NCBI RefSeq assembly: GCF_004366595.1
Contig: NZ_SORE01000001.1
Location: 1-64,000, forward strand
Source: Paraburkholderia rhizosphaerae
Lineage (GTDB): Bacteria > Pseudomonadota > Gammaproteobacteria > Burkholderiales > Burkholderiaceae
Length of the DNA: 64,000 nt
Direction of reading: 5' to 3'
The translations under genes were made by a program, and so were the position numbers. The notes under the pieces are model-generated. The model ran no database searches and was not told the origin of the DNA. It saw only the letters and a list, made by a program, of their open reading frames with translations. Shown piece by piece: positions 37,575-45,712 of the stretch (its first letter is position 1; every line of letters begins with the position of its first letter).

Positions 37575-38807
37575 CTATCCGTCGCTTGCCGAATCGCCGC
37601 TTGATCCGCTATTCGCAGTCGCGTCGTTTGGTGAAAACTGCGGCGGTAGCGTACCGTATTCAATGAGCTTCACGCGGCGCGCGTCCCCTGCTGTTGCGTC
37701 GATATGCGCTTCTCTGAATTCCAGCGCACCTTCCGCCACTTCGCGCGGTTGCATCGACTGAAGCACTTCGGGTGTGTAGCCGAAACGGGAAGCTATGGAT
37801 CGAGCGTTGAAACTCACGTTATCCTGCAGCGACACGCCTTTGAAGCCACGGGCATCGATCTCGTACAGATCGTAGCAACCCGAGCCGTATTCGCTATCGC
37901 CGAATATGCGCGCACCGTCAGCAGTCTCTGAAACGATTAGCGCGTCGCCGGAAATCAGCTTGTCGACACCGCCAAAATGTTTCGACGGCAAAAAGCCGTG
38001 CTGCAGGATCGCGTCGCGTTCGCTTGCCGGCGCAGCGCGGTACACCGTCGAAAAGGTCTTCTTTTCCAGCATCCGCTGATCGTTCAGATACATGTCTTGC
38101 AAAGCCGGCGGATGGGTTTCGTTAGCCGCACCCGCAGCCTGCCTTGGCAACGCTTCGGATAGCGGCGGTGTGGTATCCATCGGCGACTGCACGTTCGAGC
38201 GCGGGGGCGATGCGGTATCCATCGGCGACTGCACGTTCGAGCGTGGCGGAGAAGTCGTATCCATCGGCGACTGCACGTTCGAGCGTGGCGGAGAAGTCGT
38301 ATCCATCGGCGATTGCGGACTTGCACCGCCCCGCTGCAGCGCGAGCGTTCCGGCCGGACGCGCTACGCCCGGCCGCTCGCCGGCAAAGGTCGCGTCGAAG
38401 CGCAGACCACCAGTAGGCCGCGACACAACGGCTACCGAGCCCGCGCCAGCGAAGCGCCCGCCGACTACCGGGTTGAATGGGCCGCCCCCTATGAACGCCA
38501 ACAGGATCTGAAACGCGACGTCTTTAGCCGGTGCTTTCGGACTAACACCCTCTGTTCGCGGAATCCTTGCACCGGTAGAAGCGGTGCCTGGCGGCAAACC
38601 CATTCGCCAGTTGTAGTGCCGGGACTGGAACTGCGCCCAGCTTTGCGTGTTCGACTGCCATTTGGGTTCGATCTGCGCACGCTTCGCTCGAACCAGGACG
38701 CTATCAGACGTGCGACCCGATGCAATGGCATTGTCATTCGAAGGCGTCTGATGGCCGGCATCGACCCTGGCGTGGCCCGGCGTAAAGGTACCGATCATGG
38801 TGTTCAT
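37575..38807 (-). CDS. Putative ADP-ribosyltransferase (pertussis/LT-like) with tandem-repeat linker
   Basis: About 410 residues from the atg at 38807 (the frame stays open to 38894, where a gtg also occurs; neither start has a strong ribosome site). An N-terminal region without a Sec signal leads to four copies of a 14-residue Pro-rich repeat (QSPMDTTSPPRSNV). Numbering from the longer frame, a C-terminal region follows with VYRA (284-287), a Ser-x-x-containing strand VSETADGARIF (321-331), YDLYEID (341-347) and EGALEFREAHI (388-398). These fit the R / STS / E triad of pertussis-toxin S1 and heat-labile enterotoxin A chains: Arg286, Ser322 region, Glu392. It would transfer ADP-ribose to a host or rival target. 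I infer a toxin or secreted effector; the delivery route is unknown. Similarity is by motif only. Confidence 0.6.
   Translation of the reverse strand: MNTMIGTFTPGHARVDAGHQTPSNDNAIASGRTSDSVLVRAKRAQIEPKWQSNTQSWAQFQSRHYNWRMGLPPGTASTGARIPRTEGVSPKAPAKDVAFQILLAFIGGGPFNPVVGGRFAGAGSVAVVSRPTGGLRFDATFAGERPGVARPAGTLALQRGGASPQSPMDTTSPPRSNVQSPMDTTSPPRSNVQSPMDTASPPRSNVQSPMDTTPPLSEALPRQAAGAANETHPPALQDMYLNDQRMLEKKTFSTVYRAAPASERDAILQHGFLPSKHFGGVDKLISGDALIVSETADGARIFGDSEYGSGCYDLYEIDARGFKGVSLQDNVSFNARSIASRFGYTPEVLQSMQPREVAEGALEFREAHIDATAGDARRVKLIEYGTLPPQFSPNDATANSGSSGDSASDG
38173..38340 (-). repeat. Four tandem 42-base repeats in the ADP-ribosyltransferase-like gene
   Basis: The unit begins at 38173, 38215, 38257 and 38299. 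Copies two and three are nearly identical; the first and last vary. Each unit codes for 14 residues, keeping the frame, so copy-number change would only lengthen or shorten the linker. Confidence 0.9.
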
Positions 38808-38930
38808 GCGCGATCCGTCGAGAGCCCGGCACCTGGCCGGTACACGACCTATGATAGGCATCAGGATCGCTGGCCGGACCTGCATGAATAACACCGCCGG
38901 CTCGTTAAACCGTCGTGCGCAGGCTCCCGC

Positions 38931-41900
38931 CTATTTCAACCCGAAATCCACCCGCGTCGTTGCGCCTTTATCGTCGATACCGCTCGCGTCGAGTTTCGGC
39001 GCAACGATAAACACGCGGCTACTGTCGATCTTGCCGTCGAAGTACTGCTGCACCGCCTGCGCGCGACGCTGTGCAAGATCGCGCAAACTCGCTTCGTTGA
39101 TCTGCGCGTGTTCGGCAAGCGCGGCCTTCATATCGTCGTCGGGCAGCGTTTTCGTCATGCCGATAAAGTTGCTCGGTTTCTTGAAGTCGGCGTCCTTATA
39201 TGCCTTGACCAGGTACTTGTGATACTCGTCCGGACTCACCGTCACGTTCGACGTATCGATGCTCTCGCCATTGCCAACCACGTCTTTCAGCTTCTCCTGC
39301 TTGACGAGCCGGTCGACGTAACGGGTACGCAGCGCCGGTTCGTCGACTGCCGGATCGACTCGGCCGATCAGGTCGATGCGCACCGACGGCTTGTCGGCCA
39401 GCGCCTTCGCGATCGTGTCGAGCTTCTGGTTCGCCGCGTCGGACAGCTTCGCCGAGCCCGCCGCGAATTCGACGTGGCCGTAGTCCGCGGCGCTGTTACC
39501 GCCGCCGAACGCGTGCGCAAGCAGCGTGAACGGTGCGGTCACCGCCTTCTGCAGCAGGTTCAGTACCGCATGCCAGATCAGCCCGCCGATGCTGAACTCC
39601 GGGTTGTCGAGCGACCCCGACACCGGAATGTCGACATCGATCTCGCCACGCGAATTCTTCAGCAGCGAAATCGCGAGTTTCACCGGTAGTTTGGTCGCGG
39701 TGTCGTTCTCTACGCGATCGCCAAAAGTCAGCTGATCGATAAACAGATGGTTGTTCGCACTCAGCTGATTGTTCTCGAGCTTGTAATGCAGGTCGACGTT
39801 CAGCTTGCCTTTTGTGATCGGATAGCCGGCGTATTTCGCCGAATACGGCGTGAGATTGGTCAGTTCGATGTCGTGCGCGGTCGCGGTCAGGTCGAGCGCT
39901 GGCTGGGCGATCAGCGGATTCACCGTGCCGCGGATCGACAACGGCCCGTTCGCAGCGAGCTTCGCGGCGATATCGACCGGCGCGGGCGTGGTCGACTGCG
40001 TACCGAACGCGCCGACCGTGCCGTGGATCGCAACCAGATTGGCCGTGTAGTTCGGCTTCACGAAGTTGTCGGTGTACGTCACGCGGCCGTTTTGCAGCAC
40101 CAGTTGACCGAAGTGCAGCTTGACCGGCGCACCGGATGCGGTCTGCGCGGGCTGCGTTTTTCCGTTCGCGGCCACGGAGGTACGCGGCACCGAAGCGGGC
40201 GCCGGTGCGGATGCGGTCGCGGTCGCGGATGCGCTTGCGGTAGCCGCCGCACTTGCGCCGCTCGCGCCGGCCGGGGTCCGGAGCGTCACCGCGGCACTCC
40301 CCGCGCCCGCTTCGCTCGCCCCTGTGGCTTCCGCCACCGCGGGCGGAGTCAGCGGAATCGGCGGTCTGCCGCCCTTGCTTTGCGTCAGCGAGCGTGACCC
40401 GCCGTCGCCAGGCTTCGACTTGATGTCGCTCAGATTCAGCTTGCCCTGCGCATCGAGCACGACGCGGCCATAGAAGTCCGAGAACGTCACGCGGGAAGCA
40501 TCGACGTCGGTGCCGCGCGCGTCGTAGTCCGCCTTCAGATTGGTCAGCGCAAGCGAACGCCAGCCCGCGAACGGTGCGGACGTCACCTTGTCGAGCATGC
40601 GCACGTCGACCAGCGCCGCGTCGCCGCGATACGACGCCTTCAGTCCGCCCGCCTTGCCGTGCTGTTCCTCTTGCGCAAGCGCGACGTCGCCTTTCGCGCT
40701 CACCAGCGCGCTCGCGACCGTCGCATTCAACTGATTGCCGAAGTACGGCTCGAACGCGGCCGCGTCGAGCCGGTTCGCATCGAGCTTCAAAGCGAGTTTG
40801 AGCGGTGACGCGGTCACGTCGCCGCTCACGCCGAGTGTGCCCTTGCGATTGACTGTCGTCTGCAGATCGATCGGCAGCGGGCGGGACATATCGTCGCTGA
40901 TCTTCTGCACTTTCAGTTGCAGCGGCGCGAACGTCACTTTGACTGGACGCGCGGTCGACTCGTCGGTGAATGTTGCCGAGCCGTCTTTCAGGTTCAGCGC
41001 ACCGATCGTGTAGTGCCACGCGGGCCCGGTTTCCTGTGCCTTCTTCACCGCGTGGATCGCCGTGCGCTCCTGCGCCGTCTGTTGCGGCGGACCGGCCAGC
41101 GCGAGCAGATCGATCTTGCCGTCTTTCAGGCGCGTCGCGTCGACCGCAAGACCGCTCGCGTCGACGCTCTCGATGTCGGCCTTGCGCGCGCCGACGTCGA
41201 CGCCCTTCAGCGCCACGTGCCCTTGTGCGAGCGCGATGGCCGGCTGTTTGTCGCCCGGCCCCGCGACCTTCAACGATTGCAGATCAAGCGTGCTCGCGCC
41301 AACTTGCACCGCAGGCGGCGATTGCGCCCAGTTTGCGTTCAGGTTGACACTCGCGTTCAACTTGCCGTCGAGCACCTGCGCGGCGGTCGCGGTGTCGAGA
41401 TACGGTTGCAGCGCAGGCAGCGATATCGACTTCAGATCGAGCTTCGCGTCGGCGGTCTTCGCGACCATGCCGAATGAGCCCGCCGCGTTCAGGGTTCCGC
41501 CGTCTTTCTTCGAGGTCAGGCTCAGCGAGTAGCGCGCCGGTGTCTTCGCGATCGACGAAAAGTCGGTGAGCGACATGCCGACGTTCGTCAGCGTCGTCGT
41601 CACCGGACGCGATGCCGCGGCATCGTCCACTTCGACCGTGCCATCGCTCAGCGTGAAGCGTTTGACCGTCAGATCGAGCGGCAGCGGCGCCGCAGCTGCT
41701 GCAGCAGGCGCGGTGGGGGCGCTGGCCGTGGCTTGTGGCGCGGACGCGGCGCCCGGTGCGCTCGCGGTGCTATTGGCTTCAGGGTTCGCCCCGCCGTTGG
41801 CTGCGCTGTTGGCCTCGCTGTTGGCCCTACTACTCGCCTCACCGTTCGCCGCTGCCTTTGCCGCCGGTGTCGCGCCCGGTTGCGCGGCGAATATGCGCTG

Positions 41901-42947
41901 GATGCTAAATATGCCGTCCTTGTCGCGCGCCAGATGCGTCGACGGCGCGTCGACGCGAATGTCGTTGAAGTGGTACACGCTCTTCAACGGCTCGAGCAGA
42001 TCGGCACCGACATGCACCTGATGGGCGGCGAAGAACGGCGCGTTGTGCCCGTCGCGCACGTCGAGGTCGGCGAGATCGGTCGTGCCCGACACGCGCAACG
42101 TCGGCGTGTCGCCGGACATCACGAAGTTAAGCTGCAGGTCGCTCGACAACTTGCCCGACTGCACGGTCACCGGCAGTTTCGACGGCGCATACGACAGCAG
42201 ACGCGGCACGTCGAGCCCGTCGAAACGAAGCGACATTTCCGATTCGCGCGACTGCGCGAACGGCTTGGTCTTGCCGTCCACCGCGAGCGGGCTGCCGTCG
42301 ATCCGCATCCGCAACACCGGCTCAACGAAGATGTCGGTCTTCGACGGCAGCGTCGCGATAAACGGCACGCCGAGCTTCCACTGATCGATGACGTGCTTTT
42401 CACCGAGCAACCGGTCGTCGAACGTAATCGAACCATTTTCGAGATGGATGTTCGACACCGAGAACAGCGTCGGCTTGCTGTCGGGCTTCGCGGGTTGCTT
42501 CGAGAATTTGTCGATCAGATCGCTGAAATTGAAACGCTGCGCATCGTAACGAACAATATGAAAGCGCGGCGAATCGATTTGCACTTCATCGACGATCGGC
42601 GCCGCGCGAAACAACGATGTCCATGACGGTCGCACGATCAGCCGTTCGATATCGACGAAAGCGCCGGCGCCGCCGCGGTCGCCAATATGGATGCGATCCG
42701 CTTCGAGATTGAGCGTGTACGGATTGAGTGCGATGCGGCCAATCGTGACCGGGCGATCGAGTTGTTCGGAAAGCTGCTGTGCGGCGATATGACGAATCAG
42801 CGGCGGCGCGGCGAAGAAGCCGAGCAACCCGAATACCACGATGAAGATCAGCAGGCCAATGACGACGCGGCGAGTGCGCCGCGCGCGTGCAACATTGCCT
42901 ACAGCGTGGAGAGATGATGCGAGCGATGCTTTATTGAGGCTTGCCAT
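38931..42947 (-). CDS. DUF748 (AsmA-like) large envelope protein
   Basis: 1338 residues from the atg at 42947 (MASLNKASLASSLHAVG); the frame extends further upstream but with non-coding character. One membrane helix (about 29-50, VVIGLLIFIVVFGLLGF) anchors a very long periplasmic part. The start of that part (RPVTIGRIALNPYTLNLEAD) and the end (RIDLIGRVDPAVDEPALR and LRDLAQRRAQAVQQYFDG, OmpA-like) are typical of DUF748, an AsmA/YhdP-related group thought to act in lipid or outer-membrane homeostasis. Two Ala-rich low-complexity linkers occur at about 370-415 and 900-960. Role inferred from family. Confidence 0.88.
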   Translation of the reverse strand: MASLNKASLASSLHAVGNVARARRTRRVVIGLLIFIVVFGLLGFFAAPPLIRHIAAQQLSEQLDRPVTIGRIALNPYTLNLEADRIHIGDRGGAGAFVDIERLIVRPSWTSLFRAAPIVDEVQIDSPRFHIVRYDAQRFNFSDLIDKFSKQPAKPDSKPTLFSVSNIHLENGSITFDDRLLGEKHVIDQWKLGVPFIATLPSKTDIFVEPVLRMRIDGSPLAVDGKTKPFAQSRESEMSLRFDGLDVPRLLSYAPSKLPVTVQSGKLSSDLQLNFVMSGDTPTLRVSGTTDLADLDVRDGHNAPFFAAHQVHVGADLLEPLKSVYHFNDIRVDAPSTHLARDKDGIFSIQRIFAAQPGATPAAKAAANGEASSRANSEANSAANGGANPEANSTASAPGAASAPQATASAPTAPAAAAAAPLPLDLTVKRFTLSDGTVEVDDAAASRPVTTTLTNVGMSLTDFSSIAKTPARYSLSLTSKKDGGTLNAAGSFGMVAKTADAKLDLKSISLPALQPYLDTATAAQVLDGKLNASVNLNANWAQSPPAVQVGASTLDLQSLKVAGPGDKQPAIALAQGHVALKGVDVGARKADIESVDASGLAVDATRLKDGKIDLLALAGPPQQTAQERTAIHAVKKAQETGPAWHYTIGALNLKDGSATFTDESTARPVKVTFAPLQLKVQKISDDMSRPLPIDLQTTVNRKGTLGVSGDVTASPLKLALKLDANRLDAAAFEPYFGNQLNATVASALVSAKGDVALAQEEQHGKAGGLKASYRGDAALVDVRMLDKVTSAPFAGWRSLALTNLKADYDARGTDVDASRVTFSDFYGRVVLDAQGKLNLSDIKSKPGDGGSRSLTQSKGGRPPIPLTPPAVAEATGASEAGAGSAAVTLRTPAGASGASAAATASASATATASAPAPASVPRTSVAANGKTQPAQTASGAPVKLHFGQLVLQNGRVTYTDNFVKPNYTANLVAIHGTVGAFGTQSTTPAPVDIAAKLAANGPLSIRGTVNPLIAQPALDLTATAHDIELTNLTPYSAKYAGYPITKGKLNVDLHYKLENNQLSANNHLFIDQLTFGDRVENDTATKLPVKLAISLLKNSRGEIDVDIPVSGSLDNPEFSIGGLIWHAVLNLLQKAVTAPFTLLAHAFGGGNSAADYGHVEFAAGSAKLSDAANQKLDTIAKALADKPSVRIDLIGRVDPAVDEPALRTRYVDRLVKQEKLKDVVGNGESIDTSNVTVSPDEYHKYLVKAYKDADFKKPSNFIGMTKTLPDDDMKAALAEHAQINEASLRDLAQRRAQAVQQYFDGKIDSSRVFIVAPKLDASGIDDKGATTRVDFGLK

Positions 42948-43046
42948 TCTCGGTCGCGGATGATGCGGCGGCAAGCCCGCCGCGGTGACGAAAGTCAGGG
43001 TTGCCCGAAGTATACGTCCTGCACCGCGGCGGTACATCAAATGTAA

Positions 43047-43119
43047 GGGCAATGTTACGCATTGCCCGCGGCATCGCGTTGATCGCGCATCACACACTCG
43101 CGTGCGATGCGCGATCAAC
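43047..43119. terminator. Two strong hairpins after the DUF1254 gene
   Basis: GGGCAATG (43047-43054) and CATTGCCC (43060-43067) form a perfect stem with a 5-base loop. GTTGATCGCGCATC (43078-43091) and GATGCGCGATCAAC (43106-43119) form a perfect 14-base stem with a 14-base loop. They lie between the end of the DUF1254 gene and the DUF748 gene on the same strand. No T run follows, so they could be transcript-end or mRNA-stability structures. Confidence 0.6.
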
Positions 43120-43186
43120 CCAAAGCGATCGCGACCGACCCGGTCCGGCACCTGCCATACGATGCGTCGCGCACAGCGCAGGCCCG

Positions 43187-44623
43187 CTATTGCCGCTCGA
43201 TCGGTGGCGGCGCCCAGCTGCCGTCGGTCGCCTGCGGTTTTGGCGCATAAAGTCGCATCACGAGCTGGAACGCGCCGCGTGGCGCCGGCAGCCAGTTCGC
43301 GACCTTGCGCCGTGCCGACGACACGGTCACGTCGACCGAGCCGTCACGATTGCGACGCAAGCCGTTGCGATCGCCGACGGCAACGTGCGCGGTTTCGCTA
43401 TCGTCGAGCGAGCCTTCCTTCGTATATGCAGTGATTGACCAGAAGCCGCGCACCGGCGGCAGCTGGCCTGGCGCGAAATGAATCACGTAGCGATTCGCGC
43501 CATTCAACAGATGGCCGTCGCTATCGAGCGTCGCGGTCGCGCGCACCTCGTCGTCCTTGGTGCCGATGCCAGGCTGGGTATACGCCGCGTACGCGCGCAA
43601 CGCATAGTCAGGCCCGTAGTTGCCGACGCCATCGCCGAACCAGCTCCAGCCGTTCGCAGTCAGCAGGTTCGTCGGCGGGGTCTGGACGCGCGTGCGGCCG
43701 TCGGCGAGACCCGCCGCCAGCGCTTTGCTCGCACCGGATGGAAACTGCACCGGTTCGTCCGGCTTCACGCCGAGGTCCGACAGAATGCTGAGCGCGTGCG
43801 GATCAGCCGGCGACGGCGGGGCGTCCGGCAGCAATTGCGCGACGTCGTCGAAAAAGCCTTTTGCATCGAGCGCCGCGACCTGCGCATCGGGCGTGCCGGT
43901 GATCGGCATGTCGCCTGCAGGGTAGCTGCGCGACGCGTCGGACGGCTGCGCGGCGCCGGTATACACATCGAGCGGCGCAACGCGCATCGCGCGCTGCAGC
44001 TTACGGATCGCCGCAATATCCCGTGCGCCGTTCGACTGCACGCGGATGTTGAGCCATAGGTAGCGGCTCGGCACATCGACGCGCTTCGCCCCCTTCGGCA
44101 AGTCGCCGCTCCAGCCTTCCGGCACGAATGCAACCGTCTGTGCCTTGATACCAGTTACACGCGGGCTGGTTTGCGCGCTCGTCGACGACCACAGCACGTT
44201 GGTCCACATATCGAGTGCACGCGCATCGACATAACGGCCATGCGAATCAGGCAGCGACACGATCACAGGTTGACCGGTCACGTCGAGCCATGCAGACGAA
44301 TCGATCGTATCGACGCTCGGCGTCGGCCGGTTCGCGGCGCCAACCGGCGGCAGCGCCTGTGCGTGGCGCAGCGTATTGAATGGCGCTTGCCCCGGGCCGG
44401 TGCCGACCGCCGCGTCGCGCGCGACACCCATCAGCACAAGCGGATACGCGAACACGTACGAATCCGCGACTTCGTCCTGAATCCACCCGGTTGGCTTCGG
44501 TGTCGAAATAGGGGAAGAGCTGCAGCCCGCCAGCAAGATAACGGCTGCCAGTGAAATGCAAACGAAGTGGCGTGAATAGAAACGCAAATTGAGCGAATTG
44601 GATTCTTGATGATTTTTTGTCAT
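43187..44623 (-). CDS. DUF1254/DUF1214 lipoprotein
   Basis: 478 residues from the atg at 44623, chosen because a lipoprotein signal follows directly (MTKNHQESNS then AAVILLAGCSSS). The DUF1254 domain (about 55-185; YVFAYPLVLMGVARDAA, NTLRHAQALPP, SVDTIDSSAWLDV) and the DUF1214 domain (about 375-475; GHLLNGANRYVIHFAPGQLP, GFWSITAYTKEG) are both present. Members are exported proteins of unknown function, abundant in Burkholderia. The protein should be anchored in the envelope by its lipid. A promoter region separates it from the divergent PaiB-like gene. Confidence 0.9.
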   Translation of the reverse strand: MTKNHQESNSLNLRFYSRHFVCISLAAVILLAGCSSSPISTPKPTGWIQDEVADSYVFAYPLVLMGVARDAAVGTGPGQAPFNTLRHAQALPPVGAANRPTPSVDTIDSSAWLDVTGQPVIVSLPDSHGRYVDARALDMWTNVLWSSTSAQTSPRVTGIKAQTVAFVPEGWSGDLPKGAKRVDVPSRYLWLNIRVQSNGARDIAAIRKLQRAMRVAPLDVYTGAAQPSDASRSYPAGDMPITGTPDAQVAALDAKGFFDDVAQLLPDAPPSPADPHALSILSDLGVKPDEPVQFPSGASKALAAGLADGRTRVQTPPTNLLTANGWSWFGDGVGNYGPDYALRAYAAYTQPGIGTKDDEVRATATLDSDGHLLNGANRYVIHFAPGQLPPVRGFWSITAYTKEGSLDDSETAHVAVGDRNGLRRNRDGSVDVTVSSARRKVANWLPAPRGAFQLVMRLYAPKPQATDGSWAPPPIERQ

Positions 44624-44859
44624 TCGACGAACAGGCGTCCGAAAGGTTACGTCAGGACATGCGGGCTGCCGGGACCGGCCCCCCGTGCGCCTATCGCATT
44701 TTTCCTCGTTCTGAGGATTATGTAGACGGGTTGTATCGTATCCGTGACACACAGGCAAGCATATCCGCGATAAGAACGAGCACATCCGCCATTTTCGCGG
44801 TACGTTTGCGCTTTTCCGCATAGCTTTGCGGGGTGCCTTTCAACCATCGGAGCGAATTT

Positions 44860-45501
44860 ATGTATATGCCCGCGCACTTCGAAGAGCAGCGCGCCGACGT
44901 GCTCCATCGACTGATCGACGACTACCCGCTCGGCGCGCTCGTCACGGTCGGCCCGAATGGGCTCGACGCGAACCATCTGCCGTTCGAGTTCGATGCGGCA
45001 AGCGGTCCGCACGGCACGCTGCGCGCGCACGTCGCGCGCGCGAATCCGGTCTGGCGCGAGGCTGCCGAGCGGCCGGACACGCTGGTGATTTTCCAGGGGC
45101 CGTCCGCGTATATTTCGCCGAACTGGTATCCGAGCAAACATGACGCGCATCGGCAGGTGCCGACGTACAACTATATGGTGGTGCACGCGCATGGCCGGAT
45201 CGCGGTACGGGACGACGAGCGCTTCCTGCGCGGCCTGGTCGCGCGGCTGACGCGCAAGCACGAAGCCGGCGAACCGGCGCCGTGGAAGATGGGCGACGCG
45301 CCCGAAGACTTTATCGCGCAGATGCTCGGCGCGATTGTCGGCATTGAGATCGAGGTCACCCGGCTCGTCGGTAAATGGAAGCTCAGTCAGAACAAGGACG
45401 CCGCGGACCGGCAAGGCGCGCTCGACGCGCTACGCGAGCGCGGCGGCGATGCGCGGCAGACGGTGTCGGAACGGATGGAGGAGGCGCTGCGCAACGGGTG
45501 A
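44860..45501 (+). CDS. PaiB-family FMN-binding protein
   Basis: 213 residues from the atg at 44860, which has GGAG seven bases upstream; upstream in-frame codons are rejected. MYMPAHFEE starts the family's typical N terminus, and IFQGPSAYISPNWYPSK with QVPTYNYMVVHAHG are its signatures. The fold is an FMN-binding split barrel. PaiB of Bacillus was described as a negative regulator of sporulation and degradative enzymes, but no DNA-binding domain is evident and the role here is unknown. It stands alone, divergent from the DUF1254 gene. Confidence 0.88.
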   Translation: MYMPAHFEEQRADVLHRLIDDYPLGALVTVGPNGLDANHLPFEFDAASGPHGTLRAHVARANPVWREAAERPDTLVIFQGPSAYISPNWYPSKHDAHRQVPTYNYMVVHAHGRIAVRDDERFLRGLVARLTRKHEAGEPAPWKMGDAPEDFIAQMLGAIVGIEIEVTRLVGKWKLSQNKDAADRQGALDALRERGGDARQTVSERMEEALRNG

Positions 45502-45635
45502 CGCGTTGCGCATCTGCCCCGCGCACCTGTCGCAACGTGTGCAGTAGCAGGGTTTTGTAGCGCGGAGACTGAAAAGCAGCGGTTTTGGCATAAGAAGTAG
45601 TCGTCTTTGTGGACCGCCTTTCGCAAAATATCCCC

Positions 45636-45666
45636 TTGACCTTCCCATCATTGGAACGTCGATACT
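45636..45666 (+). promoter_or_regulatory. MerR/CueR-type promoter of copA
   Basis: TTGACC (45636-45641) and GATACT (45661-45666) are separated by exactly 19 bases, the long spacing used by MerR-family activators. Inside the spacer CCTTCC and GGAACG form the dyad CCTTCC-CATCATT-GGAACG that resembles CueR operators. The copA start is 47 bases beyond the -10 box. Confidence 0.8.
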
Positions 45667-45712
45667 CGGTTTCATCGAGCGGTCCATCGGCCGCCGCAGG
45701 AGCCCGACCATC

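Noticed and set aside
38173..38340. CRISPR-like array
   Set aside because: Repeats are directly adjacent with no spacers and stay in frame with a coding sequence.
42948..43151. Upstream extension of the DUF748 frame
   Set aside because: The extra 68 codons are Arg/Pro-rich, cross the two hairpins and precede the natural N-terminal membrane anchor.
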